Assembly: GCA_002691245.1 (NCBI GenBank)
Contig: NZHH01000005.1
Location: 1-15,951, forward strand
Direction of reading: 5' to 3'
DNA from: Methylaequor sp002691245
GTDB taxonomy: Bacteria; Pseudomonadota; Alphaproteobacteria; Methylaequorales; Methylaequoraceae
DNA length: 15,951 nucleotides
The translations under genes and the position numbers were made by a program. Of this stretch, positions 7,579-15,619 are shown in pieces. Below the pieces are notes generated by a model, which did no database searches, was not told where the DNA came from, and saw nothing but the letters and a program-made list of their open reading frames with translations. The number at the start of each line of letters is the position of its first letter. The first letter of the stretch is position 1.

Positions 7579-8179
7579 CTTCAAGTTTTATAATACCTGC
7601 AGACACTATTGTTTTTATAGCTTCATCAACAGAAACATTTAGTTTCTTTATCTCACTTTTTGGTACCATTAATAGAAAACCAGATGTAGGGTTTGGAGTT
7701 GTTGGAATAAATACGTTAATCATATTAATTTTTAATTTTTTTTTAACTTCACCTTCCACATCTCCTGTTGTAAAACCAATAACCCATACACCCTTCCTGG
7801 GATACTCTACCAATACAGCCTCTCTAAATGCATCAGAGTTGGTTTTAAGAATTGTTTCTAAAATTTGTTTAATTGTTTTGTAAAAAACTTTAATTAGTGG
7901 AATTCTTTGAATTATTAAATCAGTTTTTTTTAAGAGCCATGATCCAAAGAAATTTGCTGTTAATGAGCCTATAACCACTAAAAAGATTACCAATATTATC
8001 AAACCTAATCCTGGCACATCTCTTGGTAAGTAATAGTTCGGGTTTAAATAAAATGGAATTAACGGGGTAACAAGTCTGTCAAATAGCCTTACCAAAGATA
8101 TCACAATCCAAAAGGTTATTACAACTGGTGCTGTTACTAAAATACCAGTTAGGAAGTAGTTTTTAATTTTTGCCCACAT
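7556..8179 (-). CDS. DUF502 family inner-membrane protein
   Basis: The 207-residue protein matches the DUF502 family, whose biochemical role is not established. It begins MWAKIKNYFLTGILV, followed by a first membrane segment (about residues 10-34) and a second at GLGLIILVIFLVVIGSLTANFFG. A cytoplasmic or peripheral domain follows with the conserved features P-L-I-K-V-F-Y-K-T-I-K-Q and FIPTTPNPTSGFL. I chose the ATG at 8179 because the frame's upstream extension, to 8257, would run through the tRNA-Lys gene, and because GGAAG lies six bases before this ATG. It sits 17 bases downstream of the tRNA, so the two are probably co-transcribed. The 3' end overlaps recG convergently by 23 bases, with the Lys-rich tail EAKQKKNS encoded there. 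Confidence 0.9.
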   Translation of the reverse strand: MWAKIKNYFLTGILVTAPVVITFWIVISLVRLFDRLVTPLIPFYLNPNYYLPRDVPGLGLIILVIFLVVIGSLTANFFGSWLLKKTDLIIQRIPLIKVFYKTIKQILETILKTNSDAFREAVLVEYPRKGVWVIGFTTGDVEGEVKKKLKINMINVFIPTTPNPTSGFLLMVPKSEIKKLNVSVDEAIKTIVSAGIIKLEAKQKKNS

Positions 8180-8196
8180 GCAGCTTCCAGATTTAA

Positions 8197-8272
8197 TGGC
8201 ACGCCCGATGAGGCTCGAACTCATGACAACTCCCTTAAAAGGGGAGTGCTCTACCAACTGAGCTACGGGCGC
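8197..8272 (-). tRNA. tRNA-Lys (anticodon UUU)
   Basis: The 76-base cloverleaf folds completely. It has a seven-pair acceptor stem (GCGCCCG with CGGGCGT), a D arm GCTC/GAGC, an anticodon stem CTCCC/GGGAG with loop CTTTTAA giving anticodon UUU, a five-base variable loop, and a T arm ATGAG/CTCAT with loop TTCGAGC. CCA is encoded. Two details stand out: the terminal pair is G1-U72 and the discriminator base is G73, where lysine tRNAs often carry A73. The gene lies between the cyclophilin gene (54 bases upstream) and DUF502 (17 bases downstream). In so A-rich a genome it decodes the abundant AAA codons. Confidence 0.97.
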
Positions 8273-8284
8273 ATTGTTAATTAC

Positions 8285-8303
8285 GATATAATCAAATTAT
8301 ATC
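8285..8303. promoter_or_regulatory. Perfect dyad containing a TATAAT upstream of tRNA-Lys
   Basis: GATATAAT and ATTATATC form eight-base arms around a three-base spacer. On - the TATAAT at 8301-8296 lies 24 bases before the mature tRNA 5' end, a reasonable place for a -10 box. No good -35 is visible. The dyad has no G/C-rich stem and no following T run, so it is a poor intrinsic terminator for the upstream ppi gene. A promoter or a protein-binding dyad is more likely. Confidence 0.4.
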
Positions 8304-8325
8304 TATTTCACAACTAAAAATTACA

Positions 8326-8853
8326 TTATTTTAATCTTATGGTCACTATTTTAGTAGGATTACTCAATACTTGACCGTTTTGACCTTTTCCCTCAGGTAT
8401 TCTGTCAATAATATTCATACCCTCAATTACTTTTCCCCATGCAGTATAATTTCCATCTAAAAAAGGGTGTGAATCATAGCATATGAAAAATTGACTATCA
8501 GCTGAATCTGGATCATTAGCTCTAGCCATAGAAACTATTCCTCGTTCATGCTTTACATCATTGAATTCTGCAATAATATTTTTACCGCTACCACCAGTAC
8601 CATTTCCATTTGGATCTCCACCCTGAGCCATAAACCCACTAATTACTCTATGAAATGTTAAACCGTCATAAAATCCGGTCTTTGATAGTTCAATAATTCT
8701 TTTAACAGTTTTAGGGGCTTTTTCTGGAAACGTTTGAATTTTAACAACACCTTTTTCCAGAACCATATGTAATACTGGTCCCTCACTTGAAATTGCACTC
8801 GTAAAAGTCAATAATAAACACGCATTAAAAAAAAGTTTTAAGAATTTTAACAT
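8326..8853 (-). CDS. ppi: Cyclophilin-type peptidyl-prolyl isomerase, exported
   Basis: The 175-residue protein is a small bacterial cyclophilin that catalyses proline isomerisation during folding. The N-terminus (MLKFLKLFFNACLLLTFTSA) looks like a signal peptide, with cleavage likely after TSA near residue 20, so the mature enzyme is probably periplasmic like E. coli PpiA. Core motifs include GFYDGLTFHRVISGFMAQGG with the catalytic Arg at 69, Gln77 in the active-site pocket, the SADSQFFI strand, and FLDGNYTAWGKVIEGM. Cys12 is not in a proper lipobox. Its ATG overlaps the coaD stop by seven bases (ATGTTAA), making it the fourth gene of the ssb-gyrA-coaD-ppi run. It differs from the other isomerase in the window, a cytoplasmic parvulin. 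Confidence 0.95.
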   Translation of the reverse strand: MLKFLKLFFNACLLLTFTSAISSEGPVLHMVLEKGVVKIQTFPEKAPKTVKRIIELSKTGFYDGLTFHRVISGFMAQGGDPNGNGTGGSGKNIIAEFNDVKHERGIVSMARANDPDSADSQFFICYDSHPFLDGNYTAWGKVIEGMNIIDRIPEGKGQNGQVLSNPTKIVTIRLK

Positions 8854-9359
8854 TTTTGTTCCTTTCTTTTTAATTTGAACATTTCTAATACATTTTTAGG
8901 GACAAAGTTTTTTATTTCTCCATCATACAATGCAATCTCTTTTACAAATCTAGCTGAAGTTAATTGTAAGTTCTCTGATGCCATCAAAAAGATTGTTTCT
9001 ATTTCTGGACCCAACTTTGAGTTCATCCCTGCCATTTGAAATTCGTATTCAAAATCTGCTACTGCACGTAAACCTCTTATGATGACCTTCGCATCGAATT
9101 TCTTTGCATGTTCAACCAACAGATTGTCGAACCCAACAACATCAATTTGACAATTGTTTGTATCAGTTTCTTTTAAGGAATCTTTGATCATATCTATTCT
9201 CTCCTGAACCTCAAAAAAAGGATGCTTATGAGGATTTTCAGCGACACTTATGATTAATTTATGCACAATATGAGACGCTCTAACAATAATGTCCAAGTGT
9301 CCAAAGGTTACTGGATCGAAGGTTCCTGGGTAAATTCCCGTTATAAAATTGTTATTCAT
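8847..9359 (-). CDS. coaD: Phosphopantetheine adenylyltransferase
   Basis: CoaD transfers AMP from ATP to 4'-phosphopantetheine, giving dephospho-CoA, the penultimate step of coenzyme A synthesis in the cytoplasm. The 170-residue protein has the nucleotidyltransferase signature GTFDPVTFGHLDII with the TxGH motif (Thr18, Gly20, His21). It also has the RGLRAVADFEYEFQMAGMN segment and the LTSARFVKEIA stretch that replaces the ISSTxxR-type motif of other lineages. I chose the ATG at 9359 because the fold starts at once after it, and it overlaps the gyrA stop by eight bases (ATGAATAA). An extended frame to 9443 would only run inside gyrA. Length is normal (about 160-170). Confidence 0.97.
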   Translation of the reverse strand: MNNNFITGIYPGTFDPVTFGHLDIIVRASHIVHKLIISVAENPHKHPFFEVQERIDMIKDSLKETDTNNCQIDVVGFDNLLVEHAKKFDAKVIIRGLRAVADFEYEFQMAGMNSKLGPEIETIFLMASENLQLTSARFVKEIALYDGEIKNFVPKNVLEMFKLKRKEQKC

Positions 9360-11988
9360 TTTCCTCAAGTTTAGCAACGGAAACAACTTTCTCCTCATCT
9401 GACACATTGAACAAGGTAACACCTTGAGTTTGTCTTCCACCAATTCTTACGTCATTTACTGGACATCTAATAAGTTTTCCTTTGTCAGTAACTAATACTA
9501 ATTGATCACTATTATTTATCGGAAACGATGCCACCACTTGACTTCCGTTTCTATCACTTAATTGCATATTTGCAATTCCAAGGCCACCTCTTTTTGTTTT
9601 TCTGTATTCATATGCTGAACTTCTTTTACCAAAACCTTTATCGGTTACACTTAAAATAAACTCTTCGTTCTCTTTTAAATTAGATATTTTTTTTTCATCT
9701 AAAATATCTAATATAACTTTTTCATTTTTCCGATCTAAAGCAGAATTTTTTAAATATTCATTTCTTTCATTGACATCAAAATCGATACCATTCAAAATTG
9801 CTAATGATATAACAGTATCATTTTTTGATAATTTAATACCTCTTACTCCAACTGATGATCTTCCTGAGAAAATTCGTAAATCATTACAGGAAAATCTAAT
9901 ACATTTTCCAAGTTTTGTTGAAAGAAAAATATTGGCTTCTTCAGAACAGGTTAACACATTAACAAGTTTATCATTTTCGTTAAGTTTCATAGCAATTTTA
10001 CCATTGGCATTAATGTTATGAAAATCAGTCAATTTATTTCTTCTAATATTTCCAGAAGATGTTGCAAAAATAATGTTATTTTCAGATATATCATAAGGCA
10101 TTATAGCAGTGATTTTTTCGCCACTTCTTAGTGGAAGAAGGTTTACAAGTGCTTTACCTTTTGAAGTGGGACTTCCAATTGGTAACTTATATGTTTTTAA
10201 TTTATAAACTATACCTCTTGATGAAAAAAATAAAAGTGGTGCAAGTGTGTTGACAGCAAAAACTTCATTGACAAAATCTTCTTGTTTAGTAGTCATTCCT
10301 GCTCTTCCCTTACCACCTCTTTTTTGGGCACGGTATGAGTTAAGTGGAACTCTTTTTATGTACCCAGTATGAGTCAGAGTTACAACTACTTCTTCTGATT
10401 TAATAAGTGATTCGTCGTCTATTGTTTCTTCATTCTCGGAAATTTCTGTCAAGCGAGTAGATTTAATTCTATCTTTTATTTCATTTAGTTCCTCAATTAT
10501 AACTTCATTTAATTTGTTTTTTGAAGAAAGTATTTCTAGGTATTCATTAATTAATTTTAAACAATCCTTAAGATCATTAATTAATTTTGATCTTTCAAGC
10601 CCAGTTAATCTGCTCAGCTTGATTTCTAGAATAGATTTAGCTTGGCTTTCTGTTAAATTGAAGTTTCCATCATCAAGAAAATTTTTGTTATCTGTCTTAA
10701 TAAATTCTTTAATAAAATCATCCGAAGGAATTATCCATTTATTTTTCATCAACTTTTCTTTTGCTTCATTTGTATCCTTTGAAGATCTAATAATCTCAAT
10801 TACTTTATCGATATTTTCCAATGCAACAGATAATCCAAGTAAAATATGTGCTTTTTCTCTAGTTTTTCTTAAGTGATATTTTGTTCTTTTATAAACAACG
10901 TCTTTTCTAAAATTAGTAAAAAGTTCTAAGTATTTCTTTAAGTTCAGTAATTCTGGAACACCATTATTTAGTGCCAGCATATTAATTCCAAATGAAGTTT
11001 GTAATGATGTGAACTTATATAGCTGATTCATTACAACATCTGCTTGTATATCTCGTTTCAAATCAATAACAACTCTTACCCCTTCTCTGTTAGACTCATC
11101 TCTTAGTTCTGAAATTCCATCAATGATTTTTTCTTTGGCAACCCTAGCAATATTTTCAATTAATTGTGACTTCTTTACTGAATAAGGTATTTCAGATATG
11201 ATGATTGATTCTTTACCTTTTTTTGAGGATTCAATTGATGTTCTTGATCTTATTATTATTGATCCTTTTCCTTTTAGATAAGCTTCCCTAATACCAGTCT
11301 TACCAATAATTATTCCTCCGGTCGGAAAGTCTGGACCATGAACAATATTGAGCAACTCTTCGTCTGATACATCAGGTTTTGAAATTATAAGACAACATGC
11401 ATCAATAATTTCATTTGGACAATGAGGTGGAATCTTCGTAGCCATTCCAACAGCAATTCCCTCTGATCCGTTTATAAGTAAATTTGGAAATTCAGCAGGA
11501 AGAAGTTCAGGCTCATTTGCCGTGCCATCGTAATTTTCTTTAAAATTAACAGTTTCATTGTCAATATCATTCACTAAAAAGGATGCTATGGGAGACAACT
11601 TTGCTTCTGTGTACCTCATCGCAGCAGCAGAATCTCCATCCATTGATCCAAAATTGCCCTGACCATCTACAAGAGGGACTCTCATACTAAAATCCTGAGC
11701 TAACCTAACCATTGCATCGTAAATAGCAGAATCTCCATGAGGGTGATATTTACCCATTACATCTCCAACAATTCTAGCTGATTTCCTTGATGGTTTGCCA
11801 GTTGTATAGCCTGCCTCGTTCATAGCAAAAATAATTCGTCTATGAACCGGTTTTAATCCATCACAAACATCTGGCAATGCTCTTGAAACAATAACACTCA
11901 TTGCATAATCCAAGAACGAAGTTTCCATCTCCTTTTCTATGAATATGCTATCTTCTTTAAAATTTTCTGGTTTGCTGTCGTCAATCAT
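9352..11988 (-). CDS. gyrA: DNA gyrase subunit A
   Basis: GyrA forms, with GyrB, the enzyme that introduces negative supercoils. The 878 residues match the family. The N-terminal breakage-reunion domain shows the LDYAMSVIVSRALPD start, the quinolone region HPHGDSAIYD with wild-type Ser87 and Asp91 (E. coli 83 and 87), and catalytic Tyr126 in AAMRYTEAK. Coiled-coil and gate regions follow to about residue 510. The C-terminal beta-pinwheel begins with a GyrA box reading QKRGGKG (555-561), close to the canonical QRRGGKG, which identifies it as gyrase and not topoisomerase IV ParC. A second repeat, TKRGGLG, lies in the C-terminal part. The ATG at 11988 is nine bases after the ssb stop; no strong Shine-Dalgarno is seen. 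No partner gyrB is in the window. Confidence 0.98.
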   Translation of the reverse strand: MIDDSKPENFKEDSIFIEKEMETSFLDYAMSVIVSRALPDVCDGLKPVHRRIIFAMNEAGYTTGKPSRKSARIVGDVMGKYHPHGDSAIYDAMVRLAQDFSMRVPLVDGQGNFGSMDGDSAAAMRYTEAKLSPIASFLVNDIDNETVNFKENYDGTANEPELLPAEFPNLLINGSEGIAVGMATKIPPHCPNEIIDACCLIISKPDVSDEELLNIVHGPDFPTGGIIIGKTGIREAYLKGKGSIIIRSRTSIESSKKGKESIIISEIPYSVKKSQLIENIARVAKEKIIDGISELRDESNREGVRVVIDLKRDIQADVVMNQLYKFTSLQTSFGINMLALNNGVPELLNLKKYLELFTNFRKDVVYKRTKYHLRKTREKAHILLGLSVALENIDKVIEIIRSSKDTNEAKEKLMKNKWIIPSDDFIKEFIKTDNKNFLDDGNFNLTESQAKSILEIKLSRLTGLERSKLINDLKDCLKLINEYLEILSSKNKLNEVIIEELNEIKDRIKSTRLTEISENEETIDDESLIKSEEVVVTLTHTGYIKRVPLNSYRAQKRGGKGRAGMTTKQEDFVNEVFAVNTLAPLLFFSSRGIVYKLKTYKLPIGSPTSKGKALVNLLPLRSGEKITAIMPYDISENNIIFATSSGNIRRNKLTDFHNINANGKIAMKLNENDKLVNVLTCSEEANIFLSTKLGKCIRFSCNDLRIFSGRSSVGVRGIKLSKNDTVISLAILNGIDFDVNERNEYLKNSALDRKNEKVILDILDEKKISNLKENEEFILSVTDKGFGKRSSAYEYRKTKRGGLGIANMQLSDRNGSQVVASFPINNSDQLVLVTDKGKLIRCPVNDVRIGGRQTQGVTLFNVSDEEKVVSVAKLEENE

Positions 11989-11997
11989 ATTTGTTTT

Positions 11998-12459
11998 TTA
12001 AAAAGGAACCTCATCCTCTATGTCTAAATCTGGAAGAGTGTCATCAGATTTTTTTTCAATATTCGAATTCTCAACGTTTGGAGAATTCAACGATTCCATA
12101 CTTTCGGATCTATTATCGAGCATTGTTAAGTGACTGTTATATTGCTGAAGTACTACCTCAGTTGTATTTTTTTCAATTCCAGCTTGATCTGTGTACTTTC
12201 TAGTTCTTAATTGTCCTTCTAAATAAACTTTTGAGCCCTTTTTTAAAAACTTCTCGACTATCTCTGATAAACCTGGTGCAAAAACAACTACCCGATGCCA
12301 ATCAGTCCTTTCTTTCTTTTCGTTTGTGCTTTTGTCTTTCCATGATTCTCCAGTTGCAACAGAAAAGCGTGCTATTTTTGTTCCATCCTGAGAAACCCTT
12401 ATTTCAGGGTCTCCTCCTAAATTACCTAATAATATTACTTTATTAACTGATCCTGCCAT
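11998..12459 (-). CDS. ssb: Single-stranded DNA-binding protein
   Basis: SSB coats single-stranded DNA during replication and repair and recruits partners through its tail. The 153-residue protein starts MAGSVNKVILLGNLGGDPE, the standard OB-fold opening, and includes DWHRVVVFAPGLSEIVEKFLKKG and YLEGQLRTRKY. A linker rich in Ser/Asn covers about residues 110-140. The C-terminus DIEDEVPF is the acidic tip that binds exonuclease I, RecQ, RecG and others. I chose the ATG at 12459 because the upstream extension is hydrophobic nonsense crossing into uvrA. The gene is divergent from uvrA and nine bases ahead of gyrA, forming the head of the ssb-gyrA-coaD-ppi run. Confidence 0.97.
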   Translation of the reverse strand: MAGSVNKVILLGNLGGDPEIRVSQDGTKIARFSVATGESWKDKSTNEKKERTDWHRVVVFAPGLSEIVEKFLKKGSKVYLEGQLRTRKYTDQAGIEKNTTEVVLQQYNSHLTMLDNRSESMESLNSPNVENSNIEKKSDDTLPDLDIEDEVPF

Positions 12460-12526
12460 TGCTATAATAAAAAAAATTATAATATCATAATTAGTCCAAA
12501 TAAAATATAAATCTTTAAAAAGTTTT
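12460..12526. promoter_or_regulatory. 67-base divergent control region between ssb and uvrA
   Basis: The gap is almost pure A/T. Candidate -10 boxes are TATAAT at 12463-12468 on + (for uvrA) and TATAAT at 12481-12476 on - (for ssb); no good -35 partner is seen for either. E. coli has the same divergent ssb/uvrA pair with a shared LexA operator, but here I find neither the alphaproteobacterial GTTC-N7-GTTC nor the CTG-N10-CAG pattern. Promoter activity is inferred from position. Confidence 0.45.
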
Positions 12527-15358
12527 ATGAAAATGAAAACAACCAATAACCAAGATTTTATTAAAATTGTTGGTGCAAAACAGCACAATCTTAAAAATAT
12601 AAATATTGATATACCAAAAAATAAACTCGTTGTTATAAGTGGTTTGTCAGGATCAGGAAAATCATCCTTAGCATTCGATACAATCTACGCTGAGGGACAA
12701 AGGCGATATGTTGAAAGTCTATCATCATATGCAAGACAATTTTTAAATATGATGGAAAAACCAGAAGTCGATTCAATTGAAGGTTTATCACCGTCCATCT
12801 CAATAGATCAAAAAACTACATCAAGAAATCCAAGATCAACAGTAGGTACAGTAACAGAAATTTATGATTATTTTAGAGTTCTTTTTGCAAGAATTGGAAC
12901 TCCTTACTCTCCTGCGACTGGGAAAGAAATTAAATCCATGAGTGTACAAGAGATAGTAGACGAATTCTTTAAACTTAATGCTAATTCAAAATTATATTTA
13001 ACGTCACCTATTGTAAATAACAGAAAGGGTGAATTCAAAAAAGAAATTTCAGAATTGGAGAAAAAAGGATTTATTAGGTTTAGAATAAATGGTGAGGGTT
13101 ATAATTCTTCAGAAATACCTGAACTAGATAAAAATAAAAAACATAATATTGAAGTGATTGTGGATAGATTGGAAGTGAATAGAAAATATGAAAAAAGGGT
13201 TGCACAGTCAATTGAAACCGCTCTCAGTTTATCAGAGGGTGTCATTTATTTTTATGACGTCTCAGCTAAGAAAAATCATATTTTTTCATCTAGATTTGCA
13301 TGTCCTGTTTCAGGTTTTACAATTGAAGAAATAGAGCCGAGGTTATTCTCTTTTAACAGTCCTAATGGTGCATGTAAAAAATGCGATGGTTTGGGATACC
13401 AAGAAAAATTTAATGCTGATTTTATAGTTGGCAATAAAAACCTTTCCCTAAACCAAGGAGTTATTCTTCCATGGAATAAGTCGAATCATTTTTATCGGGA
13501 ATTAATAAAAGAAGTATCAGTACATTGTAATGTAAACCCAGACACAAGTTGGGAGAAACTATCAAAAAATAAACAAACTCTAATTTTGTATGGAGATAAC
13601 AAAATGATTAATGTTTTCAATAGCTTTACAGGATGGAATTACAACAGACCATATGATGGTGTGATTGGCTTTTTGGAAAATAAATTGAGAAGATCGGATA
13701 TATGGCAAAAAGAAGAGTTAAATAAATATTTGAGTAAAGTAGATTGTGAATCTTGTGGAGGAACAAGACTAAGAGTTGAGGCCTTATCAGTTAAAATCAA
13801 TAACCACAACATAAGTGAAATAACGAAATTCTCTATAGAAAAATTACTAAAATGGTTTTTATCATTAGAACAAACTCTTAATGAGTATAAAAAAAATATT
13901 TCAAAAAAAATAATAAAAGAGATTATAGATAGATTATCATTTTTAAATAACGTTGGTTTAGGATATTTGCAATTATCCAGAAATTCAAACACTCTATCAG
14001 GTGGAGAAAGTCAAAGAATAAGACTAGCTTCTCAAATTGGATCAGGGTTAACAGGAGTTTTATATGTATTAGATGAACCTTCAATCGGTCTTCATCAAAG
14101 AGACAACAAAAAACTTATTAACACACTAAAAAAACTTCGAGATTTAGGAAATTCAGTCATAGTGGTAGAGCATGACGAAGAAACTATTCTTGAAAGTGAT
14201 TACATAATTGATGTAGGAATTGGTGCTGGAATAAATGGTGGTGAAATAATAGCAGCTGGAAAACCCAAAGAAATCAAAAACAATAAAAAAAGTTTAACTG
14301 GTCAATATCTTTCTAAAAAACTACAGATTACTGTTGATAAACAAACAAGAAAAAATGTTAAAGAATTCATTGAAATCAAAGGAGCGAGTGGCAACAATTT
14401 AAAAAACATAGATATTAAATTTCCATTGAAAAAGTTCATTAGTATCACTGGGGTTTCAGGTGGAGGTAAATCTACATTAATTATCGAAACACTTTACAAA
14501 GCATTATCAAAAAAAATTAATAACTCAAGTGAATCCGCTTTGCCATTTACAAGTATAAAAGGATATGAATACTTAGATAAAATTATTCAAATTGATCAGA
14601 CACCGATCGGTAGGACACCACGCTCTAACCCGGCCACATATACTGGTTGCTTCAGCTTTATCAGAGAATGGTACTCAAACCTACCCGAATCCAGAGCCAG
14701 AGGTTATAAGCCAGGAAGATTCTCATTTAATATAAAAGGAGGTAGGTGTGAAAATTGTCAAGGTGATGGGTTGCTGAGAATAGAAATGCACTTTCTAGCT
14801 GACGTCTATGTAACCTGTGATCTATGTAAAGGTAGGAGATTTAACAGAGAAACTTTAGAGGTTAAATTTAAAAATAAAAATATTTCGGATGTGCTGAATA
14901 TGACTGTAGAAGAAGGCTTAGATTTTTTTAAAGCAATACCTTCTATTTCAAGAAAATTAGAAACATTAAAGAAAGTTGGACTTGAATATATAAAAATAGG
15001 TCAATCAGCAACAACACTGTCAGGTGGAGAGGCCCAAAGAATTAAATTAGCAAAAGAATTATCCAGAAGATCAACAGGGAAGACTCTTTATATTTTAGAT
15101 GAGCCTACGACAGGGCTTCATACTCATGATGTTGGAAAATTATTAGAAATACTCCACAAATTTGTTTCTGATGGAAATACTGTAATTGTTATTGAACATA
15201 ATCTAGATGTTATAAAAACATCAGACTGGATAATCGATTTAGGACCAGAAGGTGGAGACAAAGGGGGTTATGTTCTTTTTGAAGGAGTCACCAAAGACCT
15301 ACTTTTAGAGGAAAAAAATGATACTTCAAAGTGTTTGCTTGAATTTATCAAAAAGTAA
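12527..15358 (+). CDS. uvrA: Excinuclease ABC subunit A
   Basis: UvrA is the damage sensor of nucleotide excision repair, an ATPase dimer that loads UvrB and is recruited by Mfd. The 943 residues match the family (about 940). The first ATPase shows Walker A GLSGSGKSS (39-47, Lys45) and signature LSGGESQR (490-497), with LDEPSIGLHQRD. The second shows GVSGGGKST (642-650, Lys648), LSGGEAQR and LDEPTTGLHTHD. The second zinc module is intact (Cys741, 744, 764, 767). The first zinc module lacks one ligand: Cys259, Ser262, Cys283, Cys286. As I recall, this CPVSGF form is common in alphaproteobacteria. The ATG at 12527 is followed by another at 12533; either could be used. It ends directly against the convergent small membrane gene. 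Confidence 0.98.
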   Translation: MKMKTTNNQDFIKIVGAKQHNLKNINIDIPKNKLVVISGLSGSGKSSLAFDTIYAEGQRRYVESLSSYARQFLNMMEKPEVDSIEGLSPSISIDQKTTSRNPRSTVGTVTEIYDYFRVLFARIGTPYSPATGKEIKSMSVQEIVDEFFKLNANSKLYLTSPIVNNRKGEFKKEISELEKKGFIRFRINGEGYNSSEIPELDKNKKHNIEVIVDRLEVNRKYEKRVAQSIETALSLSEGVIYFYDVSAKKNHIFSSRFACPVSGFTIEEIEPRLFSFNSPNGACKKCDGLGYQEKFNADFIVGNKNLSLNQGVILPWNKSNHFYRELIKEVSVHCNVNPDTSWEKLSKNKQTLILYGDNKMINVFNSFTGWNYNRPYDGVIGFLENKLRRSDIWQKEELNKYLSKVDCESCGGTRLRVEALSVKINNHNISEITKFSIEKLLKWFLSLEQTLNEYKKNISKKIIKEIIDRLSFLNNVGLGYLQLSRNSNTLSGGESQRIRLASQIGSGLTGVLYVLDEPSIGLHQRDNKKLINTLKKLRDLGNSVIVVEHDEETILESDYIIDVGIGAGINGGEIIAAGKPKEIKNNKKSLTGQYLSKKLQITVDKQTRKNVKEFIEIKGASGNNLKNIDIKFPLKKFISITGVSGGGKSTLIIETLYKALSKKINNSSESALPFTSIKGYEYLDKIIQIDQTPIGRTPRSNPATYTGCFSFIREWYSNLPESRARGYKPGRFSFNIKGGRCENCQGDGLLRIEMHFLADVYVTCDLCKGRRFNRETLEVKFKNKNISDVLNMTVEEGLDFFKAIPSISRKLETLKKVGLEYIKIGQSATTLSGGEAQRIKLAKELSRRSTGKTLYILDEPTTGLHTHDVGKLLEILHKFVSDGNTVIVIEHNLDVIKTSDWIIDLGPEGGDKGGYVLFEGVTKDLLLEEKNDTSKCLLEFIKK

Positions 15359-15619
15359 CTATTTTCCTAATCTTTTTCTAGCAGATTTAATAATTGGATG
15401 ATCATCCGCCGTTTCAACTTCTTTTTTATCATTGTTTACTTTGATATTGTTTCCAACCACTTTTTCAATTTTTTTCACCATAACTATTATTAATAAATTG
15501 AGAAAAAAAAATACATTAATTAAAACTAGCGTGAAGAAAATATTGTGTTTAATAGATAAATAAAAAGAAAGATTAATTACTAAAAAGCTTAAGATAGATA
15601 TAAAAATGATATTTTTCAT
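15359..15619 (-). CDS. Small two-TM membrane protein of unknown function
   Basis: The 86-residue protein starts MKNIIFISILSFLVINLSFY and has two hydrophobic segments (about residues 3-22 and 28-48), forming a membrane hairpin. A charged, probably cytoplasmic tail follows, basic near KKIEKVVGN and ending HPIIKSARKRLGK. I do not recognise the family. The start ATG overlaps the stop of the upstream partial gene as ATGA, so the two are probably translated together and may share a function. The stop codon is immediately adjacent to the uvrA stop on the other strand, with no base between them and no room for a terminator. The first segment could also act as a signal anchor. Confidence 0.75.
   Translation of the reverse strand: MKNIIFISILSFLVINLSFYLSIKHNIFFTLVLINVFFFLNLLIIVMVKKIEKVVGNNIKVNNDKKEVETADDHPIIKSARKRLGK

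Noticed and set aside
8180..8257. N-terminal extension of DUF502 by 26 residues
   Set aside because: It is translated from the tRNA-Lys gene and its flank; the ATG at 8179 has a GGAAG and starts the family's conserved region.
9360..9443. N-terminal extension of coaD
   Set aside because: It lies wholly inside the gyrA 3' end; the adenylyltransferase fold starts right after the ATG at 9359.
10514..10876. 120-codon open frame on + inside gyrA
   Set aside because: Antisense to a conserved gyrase region; no recognisable protein and no start context.
12460..12588. N-terminal extension of ssb
   Set aside because: It crosses the intergenic gap and the uvrA start and is not SSB-like; MAGSVNKV at 12459 is the standard start.
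13639..13992. 117-codon open frame on - inside uvrA
   Set aside because: Antisense to conserved UvrA sequence; expected by chance in AT-rich coding DNA.
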